Origin: JANLYC01 sp963815445
Lineage (GTDB): Bacteria; Actinomycetota; Actinomycetes; Propionibacteriales; Nocardioidaceae
Assembly: GCA_963815445.1 (NCBI GenBank)
Contig: CAWFGV010000009.1
Span: 25,880 to 89,879, forward strand
Length of the DNA: 64,000 nt
Direction: 5' to 3'
The notes below the pieces were generated by a model that saw only the letters and a program-made list of their open reading frames with translations, was not told the DNA's origin and did not search any database. The position numbers were made by a program, and so were the translations under genes. Positions 50,527-59,007 of the stretch are shown piece by piece. Every line of letters starts with the position of its first letter. Positions within the stretch are counted from its first letter, which is position 1.

Positions 50527-50636
50527 GGACCACAACTCACGGTTCGAGGGACCACAACTCACGGTTCGAGGGACCACAACTCACGGTTCGAGGGACCACA
50601 ACTCACGGTTCGAGGGACCACAACTCACGGTTCAAC
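50527..50636 (-). repeat. 22-bp tandem repeats directly after a stop codon (array B)
   Basis: Five consecutive 22-bp units of GGACCACAACTCACGGTTCGAG; the last ends TTCAAC. Read in the sense of the - strand gene at 50641, the array starts 4 nt after its TGA with CCTCGTTGAACCGTGAGTTG, as array A does after the gene ending at 43179. The 5' units are perfect copies. Confidence 0.88.
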
Positions 50637-50640
50637 GAGG

Positions 50641-51387
50641 TCAGGCGAAGTCGGCCGGGTCGATCGCGATCCAGACGTGCTCGGCCCGGGCGACCAGACC
50701 GCCCTCCGCGTCGTACAGGGCGCTCGCCGTCAAGGTCTTGCGGCCCTGCTCGGAGAGCAGCCGGGCCACGATGACGTACGGGGCCGCCGCGAGCGGAGCG
50801 GAGTGGCACCTGGCGGTCATCCGGCCGAGCACGACGGGGCGAGCCTCCAGATCCGAGGTCCAGGCACTCGGGCAGTCCAGGGCCGCCCAGACGAACGGGA
50901 CCGCCACCTGACCGGACTCGTCGGCGAGGCTCGGGTGCGGTGTCCACGTGCACGCGGTCACCCCCGCGGTGTGCGGACCCGGCGCGAGCCGTAGCCCGTC
51001 ACCTGCCGCCCGCTCGGTCCCGCACACGAAACAGGTCGGAAACGGGTGGTTGTGCTGGCCGGCGTAGGACGACTCGGCCGCCAGCGCCTCGGTCGGCGAC
51101 ACTGGCGCGACGGCGTCCGCCGCGAACGCGCCGACCGTGGCCTCTGCCACGACGGTGTCACCGTCCATGAGGAGGGTTACCGCGTCATGGGCCTGCGTCG
51201 AGGCCGGCGTCACCACCCGCAGTGACGTGTCGATCGGCGGTGGACGTCGCAGGGTGACCGTCACGGTCTGGTCGGGCGAGTGCGGGACGTGCTCGGCGAG
51301 GAGACCGGCCGTGTAGCCGCCGTTGCCCGACGACGGTGGGCCGACGAAGCGGCGAGCGATGATGACGACCTCGGGGGAGCTGGTCAC
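50641..51387 (-). CDS. Thioesterase/hotdog-family-like protein
   Basis: A 248-residue protein resembling duplicated hotdog-type acyl-CoA thioesterases. The N-terminus is FVGPPSSGNGGYTAGLLAEH, a strand region TVTVTLRRPPPIDTSL follows, and the middle carries HPFPTCFVCGTERAAGDGLRL, a C-F-V-C-G motif seen in this family. Strand FVWAALDCPSAW and the tail YVIVARLLSEQGRKTLTASALY complete the second half. Catalytic residues cannot be assigned with confidence. GTG 51387 is the start. Its 3' side carries array B. Confidence 0.7.
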   Translation of the reverse strand: MTSSPEVVIIARRFVGPPSSGNGGYTAGLLAEHVPHSPDQTVTVTLRRPPPIDTSLRVVTPASTQAHDAVTLLMDGDTVVAEATVGAFAADAVAPVSPTEALAAESSYAGQHNHPFPTCFVCGTERAAGDGLRLAPGPHTAGVTACTWTPHPSLADESGQVAVPFVWAALDCPSAWTSDLEARPVVLGRMTARCHSAPLAAAPYVIVARLLSEQGRKTLTASALYDAEGGLVARAEHVWIAIDPADFA

Positions 51388-51398
51388 GGCGGTCGAGG

Positions 51399-52352
51399 CT
51401 ACCCGGCCGGCCGCAGGCTCGTCTCGGACCGTTCGCCTGCGACGGTCACGAGCATCTCGAGCACCGCCGTGATGACCGGGTCGGTCTGGGCGCCTGCCCG
51501 AACCGCGGCGAAGATCCGCCGAGCGGCCGGGGTGGCCACCACCGGGCACACCACGATCCCCTCCACCCGGAGCGGCTGGGCCAGCCTGGGGATGAGGGCG
51601 ACCCCACAGCCGGCGGCGACGAGCGACGCCACGGCCCCCCACTCGGTGCTCCAGTGCACCACGTCGGGGCTGAAGCCGGCCGCGGCACAGACCGCTCGCA
51701 GGATCTGCGAACAGGGGTCCTGCGGCGCGGAGCCGACCCAGGGCTCAGCCGCCAGGGTCTCCAACCGAAGGCCCCTTCGACGAACCAGCGGGTGGGCGAG
51801 CGGGAGAACGGCGTCGAGGGGGTCGGCCAACAGGTCGACCCGGTGGTATCGAGGGTCGTGGCGGGACGGTCCGTCGGCATAGTCGGAGGACACCACGACG
51901 TCGAGGTCGCCTGCGTCGAGCGCGGTGAACACCTCCGGGGGTTCGGCCTCGAGGATGCGCAGCGTGATCCCCGGACGCTCCACGGCGAGCCGGGCGAACG
52001 CCGGCGCGACCAGGGACGTGACGCCCGTCGAGAGCCCGCCGACGCGGACCTCGCCGATCGTGCCCTCGTCCCAGGCCGCCAGATCGGCGCGTGCTCGCTC
52101 GAGCTGTTCGTGCACGACGACGGCGTGGGAGAGCAGGACGCGCGCCTGTCCGGTGAGCCGTACGCCGCGGCCGTGCTTCTCGAGGAGTGGAGCCCCGACG
52201 TCGCGCGCGAGGCCGGCGAGCTGCTGCGAGACCGCCGACGGCGTCAGGTGCAGGGCCGCTGCAGTTGCCGAGACGGTGCCACGCTGCTCGAGCTCGCGCA
52301 GGACGCGGAGGCGGCGCAGATCAATTGTGAAGTCTTTGCTAACTGAAACCAT
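51399..52352 (-). CDS. LysR family transcriptional regulator
   Basis: A 317-residue LysR regulator. The N-terminal HTH reads LRRLRVLRELEQRGTVSATAAALHLTPSAVSQQLAGL. The effector domain follows (IGEVRVGGLSTGVTSLVAPA, then LDVVVSSDYADG). It is divergent from an EamA exporter with a 49-nt gap, a standard LysR-target arrangement, so it probably controls that gene in response to a small metabolite. ATG 52352 is the first start; a few codons downstream GTG 52346 is possible. Confidence 0.9.
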   Translation of the reverse strand: MVSVSKDFTIDLRRLRVLRELEQRGTVSATAAALHLTPSAVSQQLAGLARDVGAPLLEKHGRGVRLTGQARVLLSHAVVVHEQLERARADLAAWDEGTIGEVRVGGLSTGVTSLVAPAFARLAVERPGITLRILEAEPPEVFTALDAGDLDVVVSSDYADGPSRHDPRYHRVDLLADPLDAVLPLAHPLVRRRGLRLETLAAEPWVGSAPQDPCSQILRAVCAAAGFSPDVVHWSTEWGAVASLVAAGCGVALIPRLAQPLRVEGIVVCPVVATPAARRIFAAVRAGAQTDPVITAVLEMLVTVAGERSETSLRPAG

Positions 52353-52401
52353 GAACGAATAATAGATGGACTAACTGGTTTTGGCGAGGGAGAATCATGG
52401 G

Positions 52402-53328
52402 GTGAATCGTCGTGCCACCGTCCTCTTCGTCGCTCTCGGCGTCGCCTGGGGGATCCCGTACCTGTTGATCAAGGTCGCCGTCGACGAGCTGTCGCCGGCC
52501 GAGCTGGTGCTCTCCCGGACCGCCCTCGCTGCGCTTCTGCTCATGCCGATCGCGATCGCCAAGGGCGCCGTTCGACCGGTCCTCGCCCGCTGGCGGTGGT
52601 TGGTGGTCTTCACGATCGTGGAGATCGCGGTTCCGTGGGTCTTCCTGGGTAGTGCCGAGACCCAGCTGCCGAGCTCGACCACCGGGCTGCTGATCGCCGC
52701 AGTGCCGCTCGCCGGGGTGGCGCTCGCCTTTCTCACCGGTCGCGCCGAGCACCTGACGGCGACGGCCTGGCTCGGCATGGCGTTGGGAATCGCGGGCGTC
52801 GCCGCCCTGGTCGGTCTCGACGTCAGTGGCTCGAACCTCGGCGCCGTGGCCGAGCTCGCGATCGTCGTCGTCGGCTATGCGATGGGCCCGGCCATCCTCG
52901 CCCGGCCCTTGCGCGGGCTTCCGGGCATCGGCGTGATGGCGTCCGCGCTCACCCTCACCGCAGTGGCGTACATCCCCATCGTGCTCGTGGCGGACGGGGT
53001 ACCGACCGGCCTGCCGTCCGCCGACGTCGCCTGGTCGGTGGTCCTGCTGGCCACGGTCTGTACGGCGGCCGCGTTCATGCTGCTGTTCGCCCTGGTCGGA
53101 GAGGTCGGGCCGGTCCGTGCCACGACGATCACCTATCTCAACCCCGCGGTTGCCGTCGTCGCGGGCGCCGTGATCCTCAGCGAGCCGGTGACCGTGTGGA
53201 CCGTGCTCGGCTTCGCCCTCGTGGTCTCCGGCTCGTATGTCGTCAACCGGCGGCCATCGGCCGCACGCAAGCCCGTCGTGCCGCCCGGAACCGTCGTCGC
53301 GGGTCAGCCGTTACGCAGCCGGTCATAG
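52402..53328 (+). CDS. EamA/DMT family transporter
   Basis: A 308-residue drug/metabolite exporter with ten hydrophobic segments in two EamA repeats. Repeat 1 starts ATVLFVALGVAWGIPYLLIK; repeat 2 ends TITYLNPAVAVVAGAVILSEPVTVW. It probably exports amino acids or related metabolites. GTG 52402 is chosen with AGGGAG upstream. The divergent partner is a LysR regulator. The last 25 nt overlap the convergent photolyase gene. Confidence 0.87.
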   Translation: MNRRATVLFVALGVAWGIPYLLIKVAVDELSPAELVLSRTALAALLLMPIAIAKGAVRPVLARWRWLVVFTIVEIAVPWVFLGSAETQLPSSTTGLLIAAVPLAGVALAFLTGRAEHLTATAWLGMALGIAGVAALVGLDVSGSNLGAVAELAIVVVGYAMGPAILARPLRGLPGIGVMASALTLTAVAYIPIVLVADGVPTGLPSADVAWSVVLLATVCTAAAFMLLFALVGEVGPVRATTITYLNPAVAVVAGAVILSEPVTVWTVLGFALVVSGSYVVNRRPSAARKPVVPPGTVVAGQPLRSRS

Positions 53329-54650
53329 CGAGCCAGCGCCTCGACCCGTTCCTCCGCGTGGTCCACGATCGGATCCCGCGGCTGGTGGATCTCGGCGGTC
53401 GGCACGTCAGCGAGCTCGGGGACGTACCGACGGATGTAGTCACCGCCGGGATCGAACTTCTTGCCCTGCAGAATGGGATTGAACACCCGGAAGTACGGCG
53501 CCGCATCAGTGCCGCAGCCCGCGGTCCACTGCCAGCCGTGGTTGTTGGACGCGAGGTCACCGTCGACGAGCCAGCGCATGAAGTGGCGGGCGCCGTGCTG
53601 CCACTCGATGTGCAGGTCCTTGACGAGGAAGCTGGCCACGATCATCCGGACGCGGTTGTGCATCCATCCCTCGGCCCGCAGCTGGCGCATTCCCGCGTCC
53701 ACGATCGGAAATCCCGTTCGGCCGTGCTTCCAGGCCTCGAACGCCTCGCCCGGTTCGTCATGGACCAGTCGAGCGAACTCCGGTCGGTAGTAGTCGCGGG
53801 CGGTCTCCGGCCTTCGGGCGAGGACGTCGGCGTAGAACTCACGCCAGGCCAGCTCGGTGCGGTAGGTCGTCACCGCCTTGCTGTGCCCGGCCGAGCGCAG
53901 GTCGGCGAGCATGGTCCGCGGGTGGATCTCGCCCCATTTCAGGTGCACCGACATGTGCGAGGTGGCATCCAGGTCGGGGCGGTCCCGATCGTCGGCGTAG
54001 GAGCTCAGCCGGTCGTTGACGTACGCCGTCCAGCGTCGACGGGCAACGTCCTCTCCCGCTGGCGGCAGCTCCAGTCCGGCGGGCACGCTCGCGGTCGGCA
54101 TCGCGTCGCTACGCAACCCGGTCTCCCAGTCGACGTGCTCGGGGGCAGGCGGCGGTTCACGCCACCCGTGGTCGAGCCATGCCCGCGAGAAGGGGGTGAA
54201 GACCTGGTAGCCGTCGTCGGTCTTGGTCCGCACCCGGCCCGGCGCGACGGCGTACGGCGATCCGGTACGCACGAGCGGGACAGCGTCCAAGGCCTGCTCG
54301 ACGGCGACATCCCGCGCACGACCGTACGGGCCGAAGTCCTCGGCGACGTGGACGCTTTCTGCGCCGGCCTGCCTGACGACTCTCGGCAGCACCGAGACCG
54401 GGTCTCCCTCACGGATGACGAGACCGCCGGTCGACTCGGCCAGCGAGGCAAGGCTGGCGACCAGGTAGGCGCGGCGAGACGGCCCCGCCGGACCCCAGAG
54501 CCGCGGGTCGAAGACGAAGAGCGGGACGACGGAGCCGGCCTGACCCGCCCGGGCAACCGCCTCGAGCAACGCAGGGTTGTCTGCCAGCCGCAGGTCCCGC
54601 CGGAACCACATCACGGTCGTGTGCGCCGACTCGTCTTTCGGGGCAGTCAT
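53304..54650 (-). CDS. phr: Deoxyribodipyrimidine photolyase
   Basis: A 448-residue class I CPD photolyase. The N-terminal antenna domain begins TTVMWFRRDLRLADNPALL. The FAD-binding C-terminal domain shows ELAWREFYADVL, GMRQLRAEGWMHNRVRMIVA, SFLVKDLHIEWQHGARHF and DLASNNHGWQWTAGCGTDAA, the signature stretch with the electron-transfer Trp. It repairs UV-induced pyrimidine dimers with blue light. ATG 54650 gives the family N-terminus. It is convergent with the EamA gene. Confidence 0.95.
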   Translation of the reverse strand: MTAPKDESAHTTVMWFRRDLRLADNPALLEAVARAGQAGSVVPLFVFDPRLWGPAGPSRRAYLVASLASLAESTGGLVIREGDPVSVLPRVVRQAGAESVHVAEDFGPYGRARDVAVEQALDAVPLVRTGSPYAVAPGRVRTKTDDGYQVFTPFSRAWLDHGWREPPPAPEHVDWETGLRSDAMPTASVPAGLELPPAGEDVARRRWTAYVNDRLSSYADDRDRPDLDATSHMSVHLKWGEIHPRTMLADLRSAGHSKAVTTYRTELAWREFYADVLARRPETARDYYRPEFARLVHDEPGEAFEAWKHGRTGFPIVDAGMRQLRAEGWMHNRVRMIVASFLVKDLHIEWQHGARHFMRWLVDGDLASNNHGWQWTAGCGTDAAPYFRVFNPILQGKKFDPGGDYIRRYVPELADVPTAEIHQPRDPIVDHAEERVEALARYDRLRNG

Positions 54651-54810
54651 CCTCCCATCCTGGCGGGCCGGCGGGCTCACGGCTCGTCGAAACTTGTGCA
54701 TGCGCGCCCGCAGGCTCTGGGTTGGTGTCGGTTGGCCGTGGGGTCGCGATGAGCCACAATGACGAGGCAGCACCGACAGGGGCGACGACGACAGGGTGGA
54801 CCGACCACAC

Positions 54811-55506
54811 GTGACGGATCTGATCGACACGACGGAGATGTACCTCCGCACGATCTATGAGCTCGAGGAGGAGGGCATCGTCCCGCTCCGCGCCCGCATC
54901 GCCGAGCGACTCCACCAGTCGGGGCCGACCGTGAGCCAGACGGTCGCGCGGATGGAACGCGACGGACTGGTCAGCGTCGAAGGCGATCGTCACCTCGAGC
55001 TCTCCGACGAGGGGCGGACGCTCGCCATCCGGGTGATGCGCAAGCACCGACTCGCCGAACGCCTGCTCATCGACGTGATCGGGCTCGAGTGGGAAGACGT
55101 TCACACCGAGGCGTGCCGGTGGGAGCACGTGATGTCTGAGACCGTGGAGCGGCGGATCCTCGAGATCCTCGACCACCCGACGATGTCCCCGTACGGCAAC
55201 CCGATCCCGGGGCTGTCCGAGCTCGACGACGGGGCGGGCCGGGTGGAGGAGGCGTTCCTGTCCGGGGTCGAGTCTCTCGACTCCGTGGTGGGTGATGGCG
55301 AAGAGGTCAGCGTCATCATCGGCCGGATCGCAGAGCCGGTCCAGACCGATGAGCAGCTGATGTCCGTGCTTCGTCGCGTAGGCGCCCGACCGGGCCAGGT
55401 GGTCACTGTTGCGCGAACGGTCGACGGTGTGCTGATCGCGAGCGGCGGCGAGTCCGCTGAGATCGGCGCTGACGCCGCCAGCCACTTGTTCGTCCGCCGG
55501 CTCTGA
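54811..55506 (+). CDS. DtxR/IdeR-like metal-dependent regulator
   Basis: A 231-residue iron- or manganese-responsive repressor. The N-terminus (TDLIDTTEMYLRTIYELEEEG) is nearly that of DtxR. The HTH is RIAERLHQSGPTVSQTVARM. Metal sites are H and E in MRKHRLAERLLIDVIGL and C, E, H in TEACRWEHVMSE, matching the DtxR ligands. A C-terminal SH3-like domain is present. GTG 54811 matches the DtxR start; earlier GTG 54796 is also open. It leads a same-strand block with a methyltransferase 13 nt downstream, so it may regulate that block or sit in it by chance. Confidence 0.93.
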   Translation: MTDLIDTTEMYLRTIYELEEEGIVPLRARIAERLHQSGPTVSQTVARMERDGLVSVEGDRHLELSDEGRTLAIRVMRKHRLAERLLIDVIGLEWEDVHTEACRWEHVMSETVERRILEILDHPTMSPYGNPIPGLSELDDGAGRVEEAFLSGVESLDSVVGDGEEVSVIIGRIAEPVQTDEQLMSVLRRVGARPGQVVTVARTVDGVLIASGGESAEIGADAASHLFVRRL

Positions 55507-55519
55507 GCCCGCCCGCTCC

Positions 55520-56323
55520 ATGACCGACTGGCGTCGCTACCTCGGGCAGTTCCACGCCCGACGTCCCGGTATCACCGAGGACGTGCTCGCCCGCTCGACG
55601 GCCGATGGGGTCACGCCGTACCAGTGGTTGGCGCGGGCCCTGGCCGTCGACGGAGGCCGGGTGCTCGACCTGGCCTGTGGCAGTGGAGTGATGGCCCGGG
55701 TTCTCCGGGCCGACGGGTTGGACCGAGCGAGCGACGTCGTGGGCATCGACCTGTCCGAGGCCGAGCTTCGGCGTGCGCGGCGGGAGAGCCCCGGCAGCAT
55801 GCTCGTGCGTGGTCGGGCGGAGACGTTGCCGTTCGCAGACGACAGCGTCGACGCGGTCGCCTGCTCGATGGGCCTGATGGTCTTCGAGCGCTACGAGTCG
55901 GTGCTCGGCGAGTGCGCCCGCGTCCTGCGCCCCGGCGGGCTGATCGCGTTGACCGTGCCGACTGCCGTCGCCCTACGCCTGCGCGACGTTCTCCTGTTCA
56001 CGCTCTTGGCGGCCCGGTTGCGTGCCATGCCGCAGTTTCCCGTCGGCAGTGAGCTGACGGCTCTCCGCGACGCTCTCGAGCGCGTCGGTTTCCGACTGCT
56101 CGAGGACGCGCGCGAGCGGTTCACGTTCACCGTGCGGACCGATGCTCACGCGATGGCCGACGCCGACCTCCTGACCAGCTCCTTGTACCTGCCTGGCACG
56201 ACCGACAGCCGACGTCGTTCCGCTGCCTCGTGGCTGGCCAGGCGTGCGCAACAGGCATCCGAGGGCGTCGACGTGGCGGTCCCGATCCGCCGGGTGGTCG
56301 CAGCCCAGGTGGGCGTGCGATGA
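55520..56323 (+). CDS. Class I SAM-dependent methyltransferase
   Basis: A 267-residue methyltransferase of the Methyltransf_11/25 type. Motif I is VLDLACGSGVMARVLR, acidic post-I GIDLSEAELRRARRE, motif II GRAETLPFADDSVDAVACSM. The C-terminal part is a substrate cap without recognisable homology. No ubiquinone/menaquinone-specific motif is clear. It lies between the DtxR-like gene and an MFS gene whose ATG overlaps its stop. Confidence 0.83.
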   Translation: MTDWRRYLGQFHARRPGITEDVLARSTADGVTPYQWLARALAVDGGRVLDLACGSGVMARVLRADGLDRASDVVGIDLSEAELRRARRESPGSMLVRGRAETLPFADDSVDAVACSMGLMVFERYESVLGECARVLRPGGLIALTVPTAVALRLRDVLLFTLLAARLRAMPQFPVGSELTALRDALERVGFRLLEDARERFTFTVRTDAHAMADADLLTSSLYLPGTTDSRRRSAASWLARRAQQASEGVDVAVPIRRVVAAQVGVR

Positions 56324-57627
56324 AGCGGTTCTTCGTGGGCCTGCCGCGCGAGGTGGCGGTGCTGGCGGCCGTCGCGGTGGCGGTAGCGGTCGGTTTCGGC
56401 GTCGTAGCCCCGGCCATCCCGGAGTTCGCGCGCTCGTTCGGTGTCGGCAAGTTCTGGGCCGGTGCGGTCATCTCGGCCTTCGCACTCATGCGCTTCGTGT
56501 CGGCCCTCGGCGGTGGACGGCTGGTCGACGTCTTCGGCGAGCGGATCATCCTGGCCACCGGCATCGGCATCGTGGCCGTGTCGACCGGGTTGGCAGGCCT
56601 GTCGCAGAGCTATCAGCAGCTGCTGATCCTGCGTGGCCTCGGTGGAGTCGGTTCGGCGATGTTCACCGTGTCGGCGATCGCGCTGCTGTTCCGCGTTGTC
56701 GACGACGGCAACCGCGGTCGGGCCAACGGCCTTTTCCAGGCAGGCTTCCTGCTGGGCGGACTGCTCGGGCCCTTGGCGGGTGGCTTCCTCACCGACTACT
56801 CCCTGCGGCTCCCGTTCTATGTGTATGCCGTTTCCTTGATCGCCGCGGGCAGTATCGGCTTCGTCTTCCTGCAGAGCGCTCAGCCGCGCGAGCCCTCGCA
56901 GCATCCAGCGGGTCCCGGGGCGCCGGCGACCGAACCGGGCGAGGTTCACGTCGACGCGCCGGGGACGCCGGTCGCCGGCGTTGTCGACGGTCCTGCCGTC
57001 GAGACGACCGTGCCGCCACATGACGGGGTGACGTCGACCTCGCTGGCGGAGGCGTGGGCGCATCCGGCATACCGCTCGGCGATCCTGGTGAACTTCGCCA
57101 ACGGGTGGGCGTTCTTCGGCGTGCGAGTCAGCATGATTCCGCTGTTCGTCACCGAGGAGATGGGGGAGCGGGCCATTTGGATCGGGTTCGGTTTCCTGAG
57201 CGCGTCGGTGGCGCAGACCGGGTTCCTGCTCTCGGCCGGCCGCTTCGTCGACCGTCGTGGTCGTCGACCGGCGATGATCGCCGGGTCCGCCATTGCCGCA
57301 GCCGCCTTCGTCGCGCTGGCTGTGAACGAGTCTCGGCCGGTCTTCCTCGTCGCCATGGCTGCCACCGGCGTCGGCGCCGCCTTCGTCGGTACGGCGCCGG
57401 GGGCTGTCGTGGGTGACATCATGCGGGGTCGTGGCGGCCGCGTCGTGGCGGTGTTCCAGATGGCCTCCGACGCGGGAGCAATCCTCGGCCCTCTCGCGGC
57501 CGGCTGGCTGGCCGACCAGGCGTCGTTCGCTGCGGCCTTCGTGGTCGCGGCGGTCGTCCTCGCGGTCGCGACGGTCGCATCCATCCGGATGCCTGAGACG
57601 CTTGCCGCAGCGCACCGGACGCGATGA
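56320..57627 (+). CDS. MFS transporter
   Basis: A 435-residue MFS protein with ~12 hydrophobic segments and a long central loop of ~60 polar residues (SAQPREPSQHPAGPGAPATE). It has VGFGVVAPAIPEFARSFGVG at the N-terminus and an MFS motif A-like RLVDVFGERIILATG, with a second in RFVDRRGRRPAMIAG. This group includes multidrug exporters. ATG 56320 overlaps the methyltransferase stop by 4 nt, giving a coupled pair. Confidence 0.86.
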   Translation: MKRFFVGLPREVAVLAAVAVAVAVGFGVVAPAIPEFARSFGVGKFWAGAVISAFALMRFVSALGGGRLVDVFGERIILATGIGIVAVSTGLAGLSQSYQQLLILRGLGGVGSAMFTVSAIALLFRVVDDGNRGRANGLFQAGFLLGGLLGPLAGGFLTDYSLRLPFYVYAVSLIAAGSIGFVFLQSAQPREPSQHPAGPGAPATEPGEVHVDAPGTPVAGVVDGPAVETTVPPHDGVTSTSLAEAWAHPAYRSAILVNFANGWAFFGVRVSMIPLFVTEEMGERAIWIGFGFLSASVAQTGFLLSAGRFVDRRGRRPAMIAGSAIAAAAFVALAVNESRPVFLVAMAATGVGAAFVGTAPGAVVGDIMRGRGGRVVAVFQMASDAGAILGPLAAGWLADQASFAAAFVVAAVVLAVATVASIRMPETLAAAHRTR

Positions 57628-57686
57628 CACGGCCGGTGCCGGACCCGCGACTAGTCTGGGCGCCTCAGGCGTCAGGAAGGCGTGAC

Positions 57687-58721
57687 ATGGGTGCAGGCAG
57701 GCGCCGACCGAGCAGGCCGGTGTTCGTGCGCTGGCCGCGTCGGCACCCCGCCGCGGCGACAGCGGTGCTCCTCGCCTTGCTGGCCGCCGCCTGTACCGGC
57801 ACCAGCTCTGATGACACGCCGCCGACCGGCCCCGACCAGTCGCCGCCGTCGCCTCACTCCGGGGGGCAATGCGGCTCGTTCCGCATCGCCTACGACCCGA
57901 GCAACGGCTACGAGGCGAGCGCCTTTGTGGTCGGGTCACTTGCCGAGGACGAGCTCGGCTGCGAGGTCACGTACGTCAAGACGACCTCGGCCAAAGCGTG
58001 GCGGGCCGTGGCGAACGGCAGGGCGGACGTCTACCTCGACGCCTACGGGCGTCCCGCCCTCGAGGCCAAGCTGACCCGACCTGACGGCCCGGTTGTCCGG
58101 CTCGGACCGACCGGTTTCAGGGGCGGCATCGACCTGTTGGCACCGGCGTTCATGGGTGACCTCGGGTTGCGGACCTACCGAGACCTTCCGGACATCGAGA
58201 GCATCGGCTGGGGTCAGGTGACTCCCGCGATCACGACCGTGCCCGAGCTGCTGCCGTTGGCTCACTCGTTCGTCGAGTTCCAGCACCTCGACTACACGGT
58301 GCGCGACTACAGCCAGGTGGGAGTCGGGGTCGGGATGCGCGATCTGCTGCAGCAGGCCAGGCTCGACAACGAGGCATCGCGGCCGAACCTCTACCTGGCC
58401 GCAGGACCACGTGAGCTGCTCGGAGACGGACCTGGACGCACGTCGGTCGAGATCCCCGGGTCAGCGGCTCAGAACTGCGTCTTCAACCGAGCTGCCACGC
58501 TGTGCTCGCTGGCCAACTTCCACTACCAGAAGATCGTCAACCGGGCTTTCGCCGACTCTGGCAGTCCGGCGTACAACCTGGTCTACCGCTACAAGCTCGC
58601 CCGCGACGAGGTCGACAACCTGATGGAGATCGTCCAACTCAGCGGGTACCAGGTGACGGGTGCCGACGTGGCGTCCTGGATCAACACCCACCCGAACGTG
58701 TGGAAGCGCTGGCTCGACTAG
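57687..58721 (+). CDS. Glycine betaine-type (OpuAC-like) lipoprotein
   Basis: A 344-residue extracellular solute-binding lipoprotein. The signal ends in a lipobox L-A-A-A-C (AVLLALLAAACTGTSS), so it is anchored through Cys 36 or so. The mature part has the OpuAC fold: FRIAYDPSNGYEASAFVVGS, GRADVYLDAYGRP and WINTHPNVWKRWLD at the end. Related proteins bind betaine, choline or similar quaternary amines. AGGAAGG lies 6 nt before ATG 57687. No cognate permease or ATPase is in the window, so it is an orphan here. Confidence 0.82.
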   Translation: MGAGRRRPSRPVFVRWPRRHPAAATAVLLALLAAACTGTSSDDTPPTGPDQSPPSPHSGGQCGSFRIAYDPSNGYEASAFVVGSLAEDELGCEVTYVKTTSAKAWRAVANGRADVYLDAYGRPALEAKLTRPDGPVVRLGPTGFRGGIDLLAPAFMGDLGLRTYRDLPDIESIGWGQVTPAITTVPELLPLAHSFVEFQHLDYTVRDYSQVGVGVGMRDLLQQARLDNEASRPNLYLAAGPRELLGDGPGRTSVEIPGSAAQNCVFNRAATLCSLANFHYQKIVNRAFADSGSPAYNLVYRYKLARDEVDNLMEIVQLSGYQVTGADVASWINTHPNVWKRWLD

Positions 58722-58736
58722 CGAGCCAGCGCTTCC
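58702..58736. terminator. 15-bp perfect-stem terminator overlapping a stop codon
   Basis: GGAAGCGCTGGCTCG (58702-58716), loop ACTAG, CGAGCCAGCGCTTCC (58722-58736). The stop codon TAG of the binding-protein gene lies in the loop. It separates that gene from a convergent small membrane gene, so it can end transcription in both directions. Confidence 0.75.
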
Positions 58737-58757
58737 GTCAGGCCGAGACCGTGGAGG

Positions 58758-58910
58758 TCAGCGGCGGCGACTGACCAAGCTCACCCCTCCCGGGCCGATG
58801 AGCAGCCCGACGACGATGAGCACGAGTCCGAGCAGGATGCCCCCGTTGATCAGGGTCACGATGCCCCAGATCACGAGAATGACGGCAATGATCCACAGTA
58901 GAAAGTCCAC
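58758..58910 (-). CDS. Small (50-residue) membrane protein
   Basis: A 50-residue protein of two hydrophobic helices (VDFLLWIIAVILVIWGIVTL and INGGILLGLVLIVVGLLIGP) ending in a basic tail (SRRR). Similar small two-span proteins are common in actinobacteria and have no known role. GTG 58910 is chosen: AAGGAGG lies 4 nt upstream. An in-frame ATG at 58955 would give a longer, non-hydrophobic N-terminus. Confidence 0.7.
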   Translation of the reverse strand: MDFLLWIIAVILVIWGIVTLINGGILLGLVLIVVGLLIGPGGVSLVSRRR

Positions 58911-59007
58911 GATGCCTCCTTCGGGGAGTGCAGTTCCCCGCCCGGCCACGTTCAAACCCGGGGCGGGCAGCAGCGTGGTGCGTCATCAGGACCAACCGCG
59001 GCCGGCC

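Noticed and set aside
50527..50636. CRISPR-like array
   Set aside because: Units are contiguous 22-mers without variable spacers, and no cas gene is present.
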